A stretch of DNA of 54,178 bases from contig JANYJV010000083.1 in NCBI GenBank assembly GCA_025361725.1, positions 1 through 54,178 on the forward strand, read 5' to 3'. Under the pieces are notes generated by a model that was given only the letters and a program-made list of their open reading frames with translations, did no database searches and was not told where the DNA came from. This document shows, piece after piece, positions 34,173-43,375 of this stretch; position 1 is the stretch's first letter, and each line of letters begins with the position of its first letter. Both the position numbers and the translations under genes were made by a program. The DNA comes from Acidimicrobiia bacterium. Lineage in GTDB: Bacteria; Actinomycetota; Acidimicrobiia; IMCC26256; JAENVU01.

Positions 34173-37100
34173 GTGACGATGTCGACGCGAGACGGTCTGG
34201 TGCGCAGGTCCGCCGCCGTGCTCTTCGCCTGCTCCGGTCTGATCACCATCGTCAACCAGCTCGTCGCCCGACCGGCAGGGACGCGCACACCCGTGGTGAT
34301 CGGATTCGGAATCGTCAGCTTGCTGACCGGAAGGATCGTGTTCGTCACGTTCCGTCACCACCTCCGCTGGTGGGCCCCCGTCGGCGTTGCGACCTGGGGC
34401 ATGGCGTTGCTCGTTGCGACCGCGGCGATCGGGAATACCGTTGCCAGCCCGAAGGAACCCACGGCGGTCGTCGTCTTCATGATGGTCATCCTCGTCTGGC
34501 TGGGGCTCACGGCAGCACGCGGTGTTGCCACGGCGTTTGCACCGGCGCTGATCGGCGCTGCTGCTCTCTTGGCCGCATTGCCGCACTCAAAGGTGGTGCT
34601 CCCCGACGCGGCCTTGGTCATCGCAGTCTCGACCGCCGTCGCGGAAACAATCGCGTGGGCAATGCACGAGCTGGGGCGGCGCGAAGAGCAACTCGCCACC
34701 CAGGCGACGACGGACCCGCTCACCGGCCTGCTCAACCGAAGTGCCTTCACCGACCGGCTCACCGACGCGTGCCGCACCACCGAGCGAGTCGTCCTCGCCT
34801 TCGTCGACCTCAACGGTTTCAAGGACGTCAACGACACCTACGGACACCAAAGCGGCGACACCGTCCTCGTCGAGGTAGGGGAACGTCTCCTGCGCGTGGC
34901 TCGAGATCGAGACGCCGTCGGACGATTCGGCGGCGATGAGTTCGTCATGCTCTTTCGGGGCATCCCGCCAGGAGTCCGACCGGACAGCCTCGTCGACCGC
35001 ATCCGTGCGGTGCTGGCCGAGCCATGGCCGGCCCTCGGGACGACCCGAGTGACCGCCAGTGTCGGCATGGTCGACAGTGCCGACGGAAGCTCCGATCCCG
35101 AAGAACTGATCCGAGCCGCCGACACCGCGATGTACTCCCGAAAGCACGGTGGCGATGCCGGGGACTCCCCGAAGCTGATGACATCGCGAGCGCTCGCCCA
35201 TCACCGGGCCGCGATGGACGGACTCGGCGGCGGGTTCTGCGTTTTGCGTCGAGTCGCGAGTCGGAACGACTGGGTGATCGTCGAGGCCAATCGACGCGTT
35301 CTCGATGCGTATCAAGCGGCCGGCGTCGACCCCGTCGGGCTCCTCCTTTCGGAGGCAAATCGGATTGCTGACAATTCCGGCTCCGAAGCGCTCTACGCCG
35401 AGGCCTTGACGACTGGCCGCCGCGCCGAATCCGAGATCGAACTGCACATTCCCGGCGAGGCGCCGAGTTGGCGGCGCCTGATCGCGGTTCCGGTTGCCGA
35501 GGAGACCGTGGCGGTCCTGACGTGGGACATCACTGCCGAGCGCGCCGCTCACGAAGGAACGGCCAATGCCGTCGAGTACAGCAACGCAGTCGTCGAATCA
35601 GCGGCCGATGCGATTCTCACCGTCGGTGTCGACGGCCGGATCGCCGGCTTCAACGCTGCGGCCGAGGTCGCATTCGGGATCGACCGCGATCGAGCGATCG
35701 GACGACCGTACGGTGACTTCGTGCCGGCGGGGTCGGCACCGACCTTGAGTGAGGCGTTCGCCCGCGGCGACAACGCCCGGGTCGAAACGAATCTGCTGCG
35801 GGACGACGGCTCGGAGTTCATCGCGCAGGTAGCGATTTCCCAGGTGGTCACGAGTGGCAACACCATGTACACCGCGATCGTGCGAGACGTTACCGAACCG
35901 CGCGCGGCGGAGTCCGCGCTGCGGGTGGCGCTCGAGTGCGACGACCTGACCGGACGACCGAACCTTCATTCGCTGCTCGCACGCACGGACGAGGCCGCCG
36001 AGCGGGCGCGCACTGCCGGTACCACGATCGGGCTGCTCTTCGTCGACCTTGATCGTTTCACGCTGGTGAACGACAGCCTCGGCCATGATCTCGGCGACTC
36101 GCTGCTGATTGATGTTGCTGATCGCGTCGCCAGCGTCGTACGCGGAGGCGACATCGTCGCCCGCATCAACGGCGACCACTTCGTGGTGTTGTGCGAACGA
36201 GTCGATGCCGACAGCGTGCTCGTGGAGCTCGCATCGCGCATTCACGAGGTCCTTCGCACCCCGTTTGCTCTCGACTCCGGTCATGAGGTGTTTCTCACCG
36301 CATCGATCGGCGCTGCGCTCTGGGACGGCGACGAAGCCCCACGGGATCTCGTGCGCTTTGCGCATACCGCGATGCAGCAGGCCAAACGCACCGGCCCATC
36401 CGGCGTGCGCGTGTTCAGCGGCGACATGGCCATCGTCTCCGCGTCACGGCTCGAGGCTGAGACTGCGCTCCGTCGAGCACTCGACCGCGACGAATTGGTG
36501 CCGTACTACCAGCCGATCGTGGACCTTGCGTCCGGAGTGATCCTCAGCGTCGAAGCGCTCGTGCGGTGGCAGCATCCGACCCGCGGGCTCGTGCCGCCGA
36601 GCGAGTTCATCGACCTCGCCGAGCAGACCGGGCTCATCGTTCCGCTCGGCGAATGGATGCTGCGCGCCGCGCTCCGGGATTGCGCCTCGTGGCAAACCAG
36701 TGCGCCGGGTGTCGGCGTATCGATCAATGTGTCCGCTCACCAGTTTCGGACCGGCAACCTCGTGACGGTCGTCGCTTCGATCCTCGCCGAGCTCGAACTC
36801 GCGCCGGAGTTGGTGACCCTCGAGATCACGGAATCGCTGATGCTCGAGCATTCGTCCTGGAACCTGGCCATTCTCGAGGAACTGCGGGCGCTCGGTGCCT
36901 TGCTTGCCCTCGACGACTTCGGCACCGGCTACAGCGCGCTCACGCACCTTCGGAAGCTTCCCATCACCACAATCAAGATGGACCGATCGTTCCTCGAAGG
37001 CATCGAGGCCGCAGACTGCAAGGCCACGGTGCGGGCGATCGTCGAGTTGGCTCGCGTGCAGGGCATCGGGGTCGTCGCCGAGGGCATCGAGACCGAGGCC

Positions 37101-37241
37101 GCACGCGAGCTCGTGCAGTCAGCCGGTTGCGATCGCGGTCAGGGGTATCTCTTCGCACGACCCCAGCCGCTGCACGAGCTGCTCCCGACGATTCGTGTCC
37201 CTGCGCTCAAACCAGCCGTCACGTCGACCACTCACGCCTGA
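34173..37241 (+). CDS. Membrane GGDEF-PAS-GGDEF-EAL cyclic-di-GMP protein
   Basis: A 1022-residue signalling enzyme. Residues ~10-165 form about five or six transmembrane helices. The first GGDEF (about 175-335) has an intact GRFGGDEF (from ~253) and a RxxD inhibitory site exactly five residues before it (RDRD-AVGRF-GGDEF). Two PAS-like segments lie between ~350 and 565 ('VVESAADAILTVGVDGRIAGFNAAAE'). The second GGDEF (~580-740) is degenerate, NGDHF near 666, but keeps an RxxD (RGGD). The EAL domain (~765-1010) shows EALVRW, SINVSAHQF, EITES, LDDFGTGYS, KMDRSF and EGIET, so it looks active. The protein could both make and degrade c-di-GMP, with the second GGDEF acting as a sensor. Confidence 0.92.
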   Translation: MTMSTRDGLVRRSAAVLFACSGLITIVNQLVARPAGTRTPVVIGFGIVSLLTGRIVFVTFRHHLRWWAPVGVATWGMALLVATAAIGNTVASPKEPTAVVVFMMVILVWLGLTAARGVATAFAPALIGAAALLAALPHSKVVLPDAALVIAVSTAVAETIAWAMHELGRREEQLATQATTDPLTGLLNRSAFTDRLTDACRTTERVVLAFVDLNGFKDVNDTYGHQSGDTVLVEVGERLLRVARDRDAVGRFGGDEFVMLFRGIPPGVRPDSLVDRIRAVLAEPWPALGTTRVTASVGMVDSADGSSDPEELIRAADTAMYSRKHGGDAGDSPKLMTSRALAHHRAAMDGLGGGFCVLRRVASRNDWVIVEANRRVLDAYQAAGVDPVGLLLSEANRIADNSGSEALYAEALTTGRRAESEIELHIPGEAPSWRRLIAVPVAEETVAVLTWDITAERAAHEGTANAVEYSNAVVESAADAILTVGVDGRIAGFNAAAEVAFGIDRDRAIGRPYGDFVPAGSAPTLSEAFARGDNARVETNLLRDDGSEFIAQVAISQVVTSGNTMYTAIVRDVTEPRAAESALRVALECDDLTGRPNLHSLLARTDEAAERARTAGTTIGLLFVDLDRFTLVNDSLGHDLGDSLLIDVADRVASVVRGGDIVARINGDHFVVLCERVDADSVLVELASRIHEVLRTPFALDSGHEVFLTASIGAALWDGDEAPRDLVRFAHTAMQQAKRTGPSGVRVFSGDMAIVSASRLEAETALRRALDRDELVPYYQPIVDLASGVILSVEALVRWQHPTRGLVPPSEFIDLAEQTGLIVPLGEWMLRAALRDCASWQTSAPGVGVSINVSAHQFRTGNLVTVVASILAELELAPELVTLEITESLMLEHSSWNLAILEELRALGALLALDDFGTGYSALTHLRKLPITTIKMDRSFLEGIEAADCKATVRAIVELARVQGIGVVAEGIETEAARELVQSAGCDRGQGYLFARPQPLHELLPTIRVPALKPAVTSTTHA

Positions 37242-37284
37242 ACCTTCCGCTCAGGGAGACTCGATCTCGGTCCGATACCTCGGC

Positions 37285-39324
37285 ATGTCGACGGTGTTCA
37301 AGCCATTCGTTCTCATTGCCAGCACGATCACTCTTGCGGTGGTCGGCGTGGTAACGCCCGCGACCGCCGCGCCCGAGCCAGCAAGGTCGACCATCTACGT
37401 CGCGCCCCGCAGACGCGGTCCCGAACGCGGTACCCGGACGGCTCCGTTTCACAGCATCGCTGCTGCGCAGGCTGGAGTCCGCCGTCAGTTGCCACACATG
37501 CACACCGACGTGCACGTCGTGCTCGCCGACGGCACGTACGCGCTCGCCGCGCCGTTGCACTTCACCGCAGCCGACTCCGGCCGCAATGGCCACGACGTGA
37601 TCTATGAGGCGGCGCCCGGAGCGCATGCGATAGTAAGCGGCGGAACCGCTATACACGGCTGGAAGCCGTCGACCGCCGTAGCCGGCGCGTGGGTGGCGCC
37701 CGTGCCTCGATCGCTGCGCACCCGCCAGTTGTACGTCGACGGTCAGCGCGCGCCGGTTGCGTCAGGTCCGCCACCCGTCACGCTCACCCAGACCGTAACC
37801 GGATACGCGACAGCCGGTACCGCGATGGCCACCTGGCGCAACCCGTCCGAGATCGAGATGATCTATGACCGCGGGCCGTCGAACTGGACGCAGAGCCGTT
37901 GCCGTGTCCATTCAATTCGGGGAACCTCGATCACGATGGTGCAGCCGTGCTGGGACAACACCACCCGTCGGGACGATGCACCACACAGTGTCCTCGCTCG
38001 TTCGCTGTTCAACCAGAAGTTGCAGGTGACACCGCTCCTCGCCAACGCGTTCGAGCTGCTCGACCAGCCGGGCGAGTGGTATCTGGACCAGCATGAACAT
38101 CGCCTCTACGTCATCCCCACTCCCGGCCAAGACCTGACCCGCGCCGAGGTGATCGCGCCACGACTCGAGACGCTCCTCGCGGGTTCGGGGACCACGCATG
38201 CGCCGATCCACGACGTCACCTTCCGGGGCCTGACGTTCGCTCACGCCACGTGGCTCGCTCCGAGCGGGCCGAACGGCTATTCAGATTTCCAGACGGCACA
38301 GATCCTGAGCGGCACGAACGCGTACCGGCGCGGCGGCGACTGCTCGAAAGGTGAGACCTGCTTCTACAGCATGCTGACGCAAGTGCCGGCGAACGTGTCG
38401 TTCGATCACGATCGCAACGTCAAATTCACTGATAACCGCTTTGTGCATCTCGGCGCGACCGGGCTCGCGTTCGGCACCGCCAGCACCGGCGCGCAGGTCA
38501 GCGGCAACGAGTTCACGGATACGTCCTGCGCCGGCGTCGCCGTCGGTCGCTTCGACAACCCGAAGGCTACGGCGACGGATCGCACCGCCGGCACGGTGAT
38601 CCGCGCCAACTGGGTTCACGCCGTTGCTGCGGAGTACCAGAGCTGCCCGGGAATCAGTGTCGGCTACACCGAACATGTGCGCGTCGATCACAACCAGGTC
38701 AACGACCTTCCGTATACCGGCATCGCCACCGGGTGGGGCGGGTGGCGTGAACGCCTCGGCAATCTCGCACCGCTCCCCAACTACTCGCGAGCCAACACGG
38801 TCACGAACAACCTCGTGTTCGACTACATGAAGGTCATGGCCGACGGTGGTGGCATTTACACCAACGGCAGCCAAGGCACCTCGCTGAGCGACGGCCAACT
38901 CATCGCCGGCAACGTCGTGTTGCACCAGCCCAACCTGAGTTGGGCGGTGTACAACGACAACGGGAGCGAGAACGTCACCGTACGTGCCAATGTCGTCTAC
39001 GACGTGCTCAAGTTCGCCGCCGCAGCCACGGTCTTCCCAGGGGTCGCACCGGAGTTCTCATTCGGCGGGTGCAGCAGCGGACCGGTGGCGTACTCCGGGA
39101 ACTGGTCCATTCAGCCGAACCCGGTGAAGGGACTGTTGGGCCCGCTGCCGACGTGCGGCGGGCACCCGCTCGTCGGCGCAACCTCGACCGACAACCACGT
39201 GATCAGTTCCTTGGCCGAGGTCCCGCCCGCCGCACTCGCAGGAGCCGGGCTCCCCATGCCGGCCCGGGCCCGCTTGTCCCCGACGCCGCGACCCACCAAC
39301 CTGCCGCCATTCGAGTCCCTCTGA
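37285..39324 (+). CDS. Secreted right-handed beta-helix protein (679 aa)
   Basis: The ATG at 37285 is followed by a Sec signal (FKPFVLIASTITLAVVGVVTPATAAPE, cleavage about residue 29). An N-terminal region 'STIYVAPRRRGPERGTRTAPFHSIAAAQAGVR...VHVVLADGTYALAAPLHF' matches the start of pectate-lyase-like or DUF1565-type helices. The body (~240-620) has PbH1 rungs: 'VKFTDNRFVHLGATGLAFG', 'VSGNEFTDTSCAGVAVG', 'TVIRANWVHAV', 'VRVDHNQVNDLPYTGIATGWGGW', 'NTVTNNLVFDYMKVMADGGGIYTNG'. The 'GGGIYT' pattern is frequent in glycosidase/lyase members of this fold. Likely acts on an extracellular polysaccharide. Confidence 0.87.
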   Translation: MSTVFKPFVLIASTITLAVVGVVTPATAAPEPARSTIYVAPRRRGPERGTRTAPFHSIAAAQAGVRRQLPHMHTDVHVVLADGTYALAAPLHFTAADSGRNGHDVIYEAAPGAHAIVSGGTAIHGWKPSTAVAGAWVAPVPRSLRTRQLYVDGQRAPVASGPPPVTLTQTVTGYATAGTAMATWRNPSEIEMIYDRGPSNWTQSRCRVHSIRGTSITMVQPCWDNTTRRDDAPHSVLARSLFNQKLQVTPLLANAFELLDQPGEWYLDQHEHRLYVIPTPGQDLTRAEVIAPRLETLLAGSGTTHAPIHDVTFRGLTFAHATWLAPSGPNGYSDFQTAQILSGTNAYRRGGDCSKGETCFYSMLTQVPANVSFDHDRNVKFTDNRFVHLGATGLAFGTASTGAQVSGNEFTDTSCAGVAVGRFDNPKATATDRTAGTVIRANWVHAVAAEYQSCPGISVGYTEHVRVDHNQVNDLPYTGIATGWGGWRERLGNLAPLPNYSRANTVTNNLVFDYMKVMADGGGIYTNGSQGTSLSDGQLIAGNVVLHQPNLSWAVYNDNGSENVTVRANVVYDVLKFAAAATVFPGVAPEFSFGGCSSGPVAYSGNWSIQPNPVKGLLGPLPTCGGHPLVGATSTDNHVISSLAEVPPAALAGAGLPMPARARLSPTPRPTNLPPFESL

Positions 39325-39355
39325 CGTTCGTCAACCGCGTAAGCGCCGGCGTCAG

Positions 39356-40200
39356 TCAGGCGCGCGCGTGAACGATGTGGGCGGCGGCGCTGAGGGTCAC
39401 GAAGCCACCCTCGACCCGGTCTGCGAGCGCGTCACGAATCGCAGCTTCGATCCGGGCCGCGGTTTCTGCGTCCGCGTTCTTCAAGACCTCGCGTACCGCT
39501 CCCACCTGCTGCGACGAGGAGGCGAGCGTGTCCAGCTGCGCTTCGGGCAGCGAAATGGGATGCACCGCCGACGTGATCTCCACGTGCTGGAAGCCTGCAT
39601 TGGCGAGGATCGAGGCAAGGTGATCCGCGTCCGCGAGCGAGAAGGGGCCGGGCTCACCGGGTCCGGGCATCGGCAGCGGCGTCCCGGTCACGCTCATCGC
39701 CGCACCACCCGGGACCAACATCCACTCGTTGTCGAAGACGGACTGCCAGCACGCGAACGCGAGCACGCCGTCGGGACGGAGCGCGCCACGAATGTTCGCG
39801 AACGCCGCCACGGGATCCGCGAAGAACATGACTCCTAACCGCGAATACACCGCATCGACGTCGCAATCACCGAGCCGCTCGACCTGGGCGTCCGCGACCC
39901 GGAACGAGATGTTGTCGACGCCCGCGCTCGCCGCAGTTGCGGTCGACGCGACAACCAACGTGGGTGAAATGTCGACACCGATCGCTTCACCCCCGGGGCG
40001 ACCCGCTGCGCCAACTCGACAGTGGTAAAACCGGTGCCACAGCCAATGTCGATCACGCGTTGACCGGGAGCCGGCTCAAGGCGTGCCATCGCGTCCGCAC
40101 CGAACGGGCCGGTCACGATGTCGGTGTACGAAGTGCCAGCGATCCAATCGCGCGCCCTTCGATCCCAGAACTCGGACTGTTCCACATTGCCGGCTGTCAT
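39356..40200 (-). pseudogene. Class I SAM-dependent methyltransferase with one frameshift
   Basis: From 40200 the first frame encodes 'FWDRRARDWIAGTSYTDIVTGPFG' and motif I 'RVIDIGCGTGFTTVELAQRVAPG'. After 'VAPG' the homology moves to another frame ('EAIGVDISPTLVVASTATAASAG...DAVYSRLGVMFFADPVAAFANIRGALRPDGVLAFACWQ'), which runs to the stop. The break is in the five-C run at 39990-39994 on the plus strand. One more C would give an uninterrupted 281-residue protein reading VAPGGEAIGVDIS. Recent mutation or homopolymer sequencing error are both possible. Substrate unknown. Confidence 0.8.
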
Positions 40201-40223
40201 ACGGCGAGACCTTACGACGGTGA

Positions 40224-40409
40224 GAAGCCAAGTCCGGTCAGGAACGGGTCAACCCGATGATGTACCAGGCTGTTGGAGAGAACTGGGCCGTGTTCGCGTC
40301 GAAGGCCGGCGCGCCGACGAACCCCGACTGGTACCACAACGTCGTGGCGAATCCTGACGCCACCATCGAGGTCGGCACGGAGACGAGGCCGGTTCGGGCA
40401 CGGGTCGCA
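40224..40409 (+). pseudogene. Fragment of F420-dependent (Ddn-like) nitroreductase family protein
   Basis: A 62-codon stretch reads 'KSGQERVNPMMYQAVGENWAVFASKAGAPTNPDWYHNVVANPDATIEVGTETRPVRARVA', the central block of the deazaflavin-dependent nitroreductase family (KSG...R..P..Y, FASK.GAP..P.W.HN). The family is normally ~130-150 residues. Here the N-terminal third is absent (TGA at 40221-40223) and the C-terminal third does not continue. It lies between the methyltransferase and the SpoIIE-type phosphatase. Confidence 0.65.
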
Positions 40410-40510
40410 ACCGGCGATGCGACGAACGGTGGCCTGCACGGGCGTCGTGACGTCACGGCGCGTGAGGCTTTGAGCCATCCCGACCGCGACCGCAGCGGTA
40501 GCGTGCGCGC

Positions 40511-41698
40511 GTGGTCAGCCTCGATTTGGGACTGGCGCTGCGTGAAGCCCGAGCGGCGCCGGAATCGATCCCCGACATCATGATGCGAGTCGCCAAGCCA
40601 CTTGGCGCCACCGACATCGCCGTGTACCTCGTCGACTTCGCCCAGACGATTCTCCAGCCGATGCCCGACCGCGCCCCCCACGCCGCGGTTGCGGTTCCCG
40701 AAGAGGTCATCGGCACGATGGCCGGACGCGCGTTCATCACCGGCTCCGTGGTGACGGCCGCTCGACCCGAGGGGACGCGGGTGTGGGCACCGATTGCGGA
40801 AGGCTCGGATCGCACCGGAGTTATCGCGCTCACCGTCGCCAACTGGAACGAGACGCTCGGCGATGCGTGCGTTGAGCTCGGTCTGCTCGCGGGGTATCTC
40901 ATCGCAACCCAGGCCCGCACGACCGATCTCTACAACCTCCATCGCCGCCGCCGAGCGCTGTCGCTCGCCGCCAGCATGCAATGGGATCTGCTGCCGCCGC
41001 TCGTGCTCAAGACCGCGACCATCAGCATCGCCGGGATGCTGGAACCGGCCTATGACGTCGGCGGCGACTACTTCGACTACGCGCTGAACAACGGCATCCT
41101 GAACATCGCGATCCTCGACGTGATGGGCCACGGGATCACGTCGGCGATGATCTCGGCGCTGGCTGCGGGTTGCTACCGCCACGATCGGCGCGAAGGACAG
41201 CCGCTCGGAGAGATCCACGCGCACATGGACGACGCGCTCGAACGCCACTGGCCGAAGCTCGCGTTTGCTACCGGCCAGCTCGCCCAACTCGACCTCGAAA
41301 CCGGTGAGCTCACCTGGACCAACGCGGGTCATCCGCTTCCGATGCTCATCCGCGGCGGCCGAGTGATCGGTGAGTTGGAATGTCGGCCCACGGTGCCGTG
41401 GGGACTCGCGGCGATCACCGGCTCCGGCGGCGAGATCGTGGTGGCGAGCGAAATGCTCGAACCGGGGGACGCAATCTTGCTCTATACCGACGGGGTCATC
41501 GAGGCCCACCAACCGGGCGGCGAGATGTTCGGGGCCGAGCGCCTCGAAGACATCGCCAACCGCCACGCATCCGACCAACTCGAACCCGAGGAGATCGTGC
41601 GGCTCATCGTGCGCTCGGTGCTCGAACACCGAGTCGACGAACTCGACGACGATGCAACTCTCTTGATGATCCGTTGGGACGGGCCCGCGCAAGTGTGA
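40511..41698 (+). CDS. GAF-SpoIIE type PP2C serine phosphatase
   Basis: 395 residues. The N-terminal ~150 form a GAF-like domain without obvious cofactor residues. The C-terminal ~230 are a SpoIIE/RsbU PP2C phosphatase: 'EPAYDVGGDYFDYALNNGILNIAILDVMGHGITSAMISAL' (metal Asp residues), 'LTWTNAGHPLPMLIR', 'ILLYTDGVIEAHQPGGEMFG' and 'DDDATLLMIRW'. Such enzymes dephosphorylate anti-anti-sigma factors in partner-switching stress pathways. No RsbV/RsbW partner is nearby. GTG start; upstream is a reductase fragment. Confidence 0.9.
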   Translation: MVSLDLGLALREARAAPESIPDIMMRVAKPLGATDIAVYLVDFAQTILQPMPDRAPHAAVAVPEEVIGTMAGRAFITGSVVTAARPEGTRVWAPIAEGSDRTGVIALTVANWNETLGDACVELGLLAGYLIATQARTTDLYNLHRRRRALSLAASMQWDLLPPLVLKTATISIAGMLEPAYDVGGDYFDYALNNGILNIAILDVMGHGITSAMISALAAGCYRHDRREGQPLGEIHAHMDDALERHWPKLAFATGQLAQLDLETGELTWTNAGHPLPMLIRGGRVIGELECRPTVPWGLAAITGSGGEIVVASEMLEPGDAILLYTDGVIEAHQPGGEMFGAERLEDIANRHASDQLEPEEIVRLIVRSVLEHRVDELDDDATLLMIRWDGPAQV

Positions 41699-41733
41699 CC
41701 TCCTGACCTGGGTCCGACCGACGTGCCGGTTCG

Positions 41734-42861
41734 CTACTCATCGAGGACAGCGACGGCGATCCGGTCTTCGAGCGCACGGTCGTCCAACCACGAGATCTGC
41801 TGCTGTTTGGCGCGCCGGAAATACAGCTGGATGTCGTACTCAAGCGTGAACCCGACGCCACCATGAACCTGCTCGCCCATCGCGGTGACGTCGCGATAAG
41901 TCCGACCGGCGAACAGCTTCGCCATGGGTGCGAGCTGGTCGATCGATTGATCGTTGGCTGCGGCCCAGGCGGCTTCGTGGACGAGGATCTCTCCGCCCTC
42001 AACCGCGGCCGAAGCGTCGGCGAGGTAGTGCGAGATGGCTTGGAACGCGCCGAGTGGCTTGTCGAACTGTTCCCGATCCTTGGCGTACTGAATCGTGGTG
42101 TCGAGCGCGGCACGCGCCCCGCCGATCGCGTTCGCAGCCAAGAAGATGGCGCCTTCGAGCAGCGTGGCGTTCCACGTGGCCCAGCCCGTCCCCGCTGCTC
42201 CGATCTGGTCCGCCTCACTCACCCGAACACCCGAGAGCGTGACTGCGTATTGGTTCTCGGACGCCAGCGTGAACTGTTGCGCGAGCGTCACCCCGTCAGC
42301 TTGGGGATCGACCACAAACAGATCGATGTCGTCGTCGCCGTCACCGGTACGCGCCAGCACGATGATCTGGGTTGCTGAGCTCGCGAACGGTACGAACCAC
42401 TTTTCGCCGTCGAGTCGGAATCCGTTGCCGTCCGGCGTCGCCGTCGTGCGGATGCCGCGCGGCCCGAAACCACCATCGGGTTCGAGCCACGCGGTCGTGA
42501 AGATGGTGGTCCCGGCGGCGATGTTCGCCACGTGCTGGGCGCGCTGATCGTCCGACCCCGATCGCAGCAGACAGCCTGCGCTCATCACCGCGCTCACGAA
42601 GTGCGGCGACGACACGAGCGCGCGGCCGAACTCCTCGTAGACCACGCAGCCTTCGAGTGCACCCATCCCCGAGCCGCCGTATTCCTCGGGCAGCATCAGG
42701 CCGATGAGGTCGAGCTCACCGAGCTGGCGCCACAAGTCGGCGGAGTAGCCGACGGGATCGTCTTCCATCTCCCGCACCGTCTCGAGCGACGACGCCGACG
42801 CGCAGAGTGCGCGCACCATCTCGCGCAGCATGTCTTGCTCCGCAGTGAAATCCAGTTCCAT
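41734..42861 (-). CDS. Acyl-CoA dehydrogenase (operon 3' end)
   Basis: 375 residues from the ATG preceded by AAGGA at 6-bp spacing. Three-domain acyl-CoA dehydrogenase: 'MELDFTAEQDMLREMVRALC', 'IGLMLPEEYGGSGMGALEGCVVYEEFGRAL', mid-domain 'GFRLDGEKWFVPFASSATQIIVLAR' and C-terminal 'YAKDREQFDKPLGAFQAISHYLAD' with 'MGEQVHGGVGFTLEYDIQLYFRRAK'. In place of the usual EPxxGSD it has 'WLEPDGGFGPRGI', a divergence typical of the ChsE/FadE subunit that lacks catalytic residues in heteromeric enzymes. It may pair with the other dehydrogenase of the operon (45111-46331). Confidence 0.9.
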   Translation of the reverse strand: MELDFTAEQDMLREMVRALCASASSLETVREMEDDPVGYSADLWRQLGELDLIGLMLPEEYGGSGMGALEGCVVYEEFGRALVSSPHFVSAVMSAGCLLRSGSDDQRAQHVANIAAGTTIFTTAWLEPDGGFGPRGIRTTATPDGNGFRLDGEKWFVPFASSATQIIVLARTGDGDDDIDLFVVDPQADGVTLAQQFTLASENQYAVTLSGVRVSEADQIGAAGTGWATWNATLLEGAIFLAANAIGGARAALDTTIQYAKDREQFDKPLGAFQAISHYLADASAAVEGGEILVHEAAWAAANDQSIDQLAPMAKLFAGRTYRDVTAMGEQVHGGVGFTLEYDIQLYFRRAKQQQISWLDDRALEDRIAVAVLDE

Positions 42862-42901
42862 TGAGCATCCTTCTCGGGTGTGCGCTACCGCGCGCGACGG
42901 T

Positions 42902-43375
42902 TCATGGTTGCCATTGATCCCCGCGTCGTTTCCACGGGTTGTCGTCCTTGCCGTTCGGGACTGCGACCCGGACGGTGCACGTGGTGGCGACGACGTCCGC
43001 AACGCTGAGGGTCACTGCGAGCTCGGCCCAGCCACATCCCACCGCATCGGTCTCCACCTTCTCCACCGTGGCGCGCATCGTCATGGTGTCGCCGGGAAAG
43101 ACCGAGCCGGACATCCGGAACTTCATGCGTCCGAGCCGGCCGGTGGGTCCGGTCCAGTCCGTGACGAAGCGCTCGAACCACGCCGCTTGGTTCGGGGTGT
43201 TCATAAAGATGTCCTGCGTGCCGTTGCGGTTCACCGCGAAGTCGTGGTCGTGGTGCATCGGGCGCCAGTCCCGCGCCGCGAGTGCACCCAACACAATCGT
43301 CGTGGCACTCACGTCGACCACGAGTTCCGGCAACTCATCACCGGCACGCACCGCCTCGAACGTGCGACCGGTCAT
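42902..43375 (-). CDS. MaoC-like enoyl-CoA hydratase
   Basis: A 157-residue single hot-dog domain. Catalytic motif 'DWRPMHHDHDFAVNRNGTQDIFMNT' with Asp36 and His41 (D-x4-H), then 'RLGRMKFRMSGSVFPGDTMTMRATV'. Its ATG overlaps the stop of the adjacent FAS1-like dehydratase gene by four bases. Pairing of a catalytic MaoC subunit with a non-catalytic hot-dog partner is known for mycobacterial HadAB and ChsH1/ChsH2. It hydrates a 2-enoyl-CoA made by the dehydrogenases of the operon. Confidence 0.9.
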   Translation of the reverse strand: MTGRTFEAVRAGDELPELVVDVSATTIVLGALAARDWRPMHHDHDFAVNRNGTQDIFMNTPNQAAWFERFVTDWTGPTGRLGRMKFRMSGSVFPGDTMTMRATVEKVETDAVGCGWAELAVTLSVADVVATTCTVRVAVPNGKDDNPWKRRGDQWQP

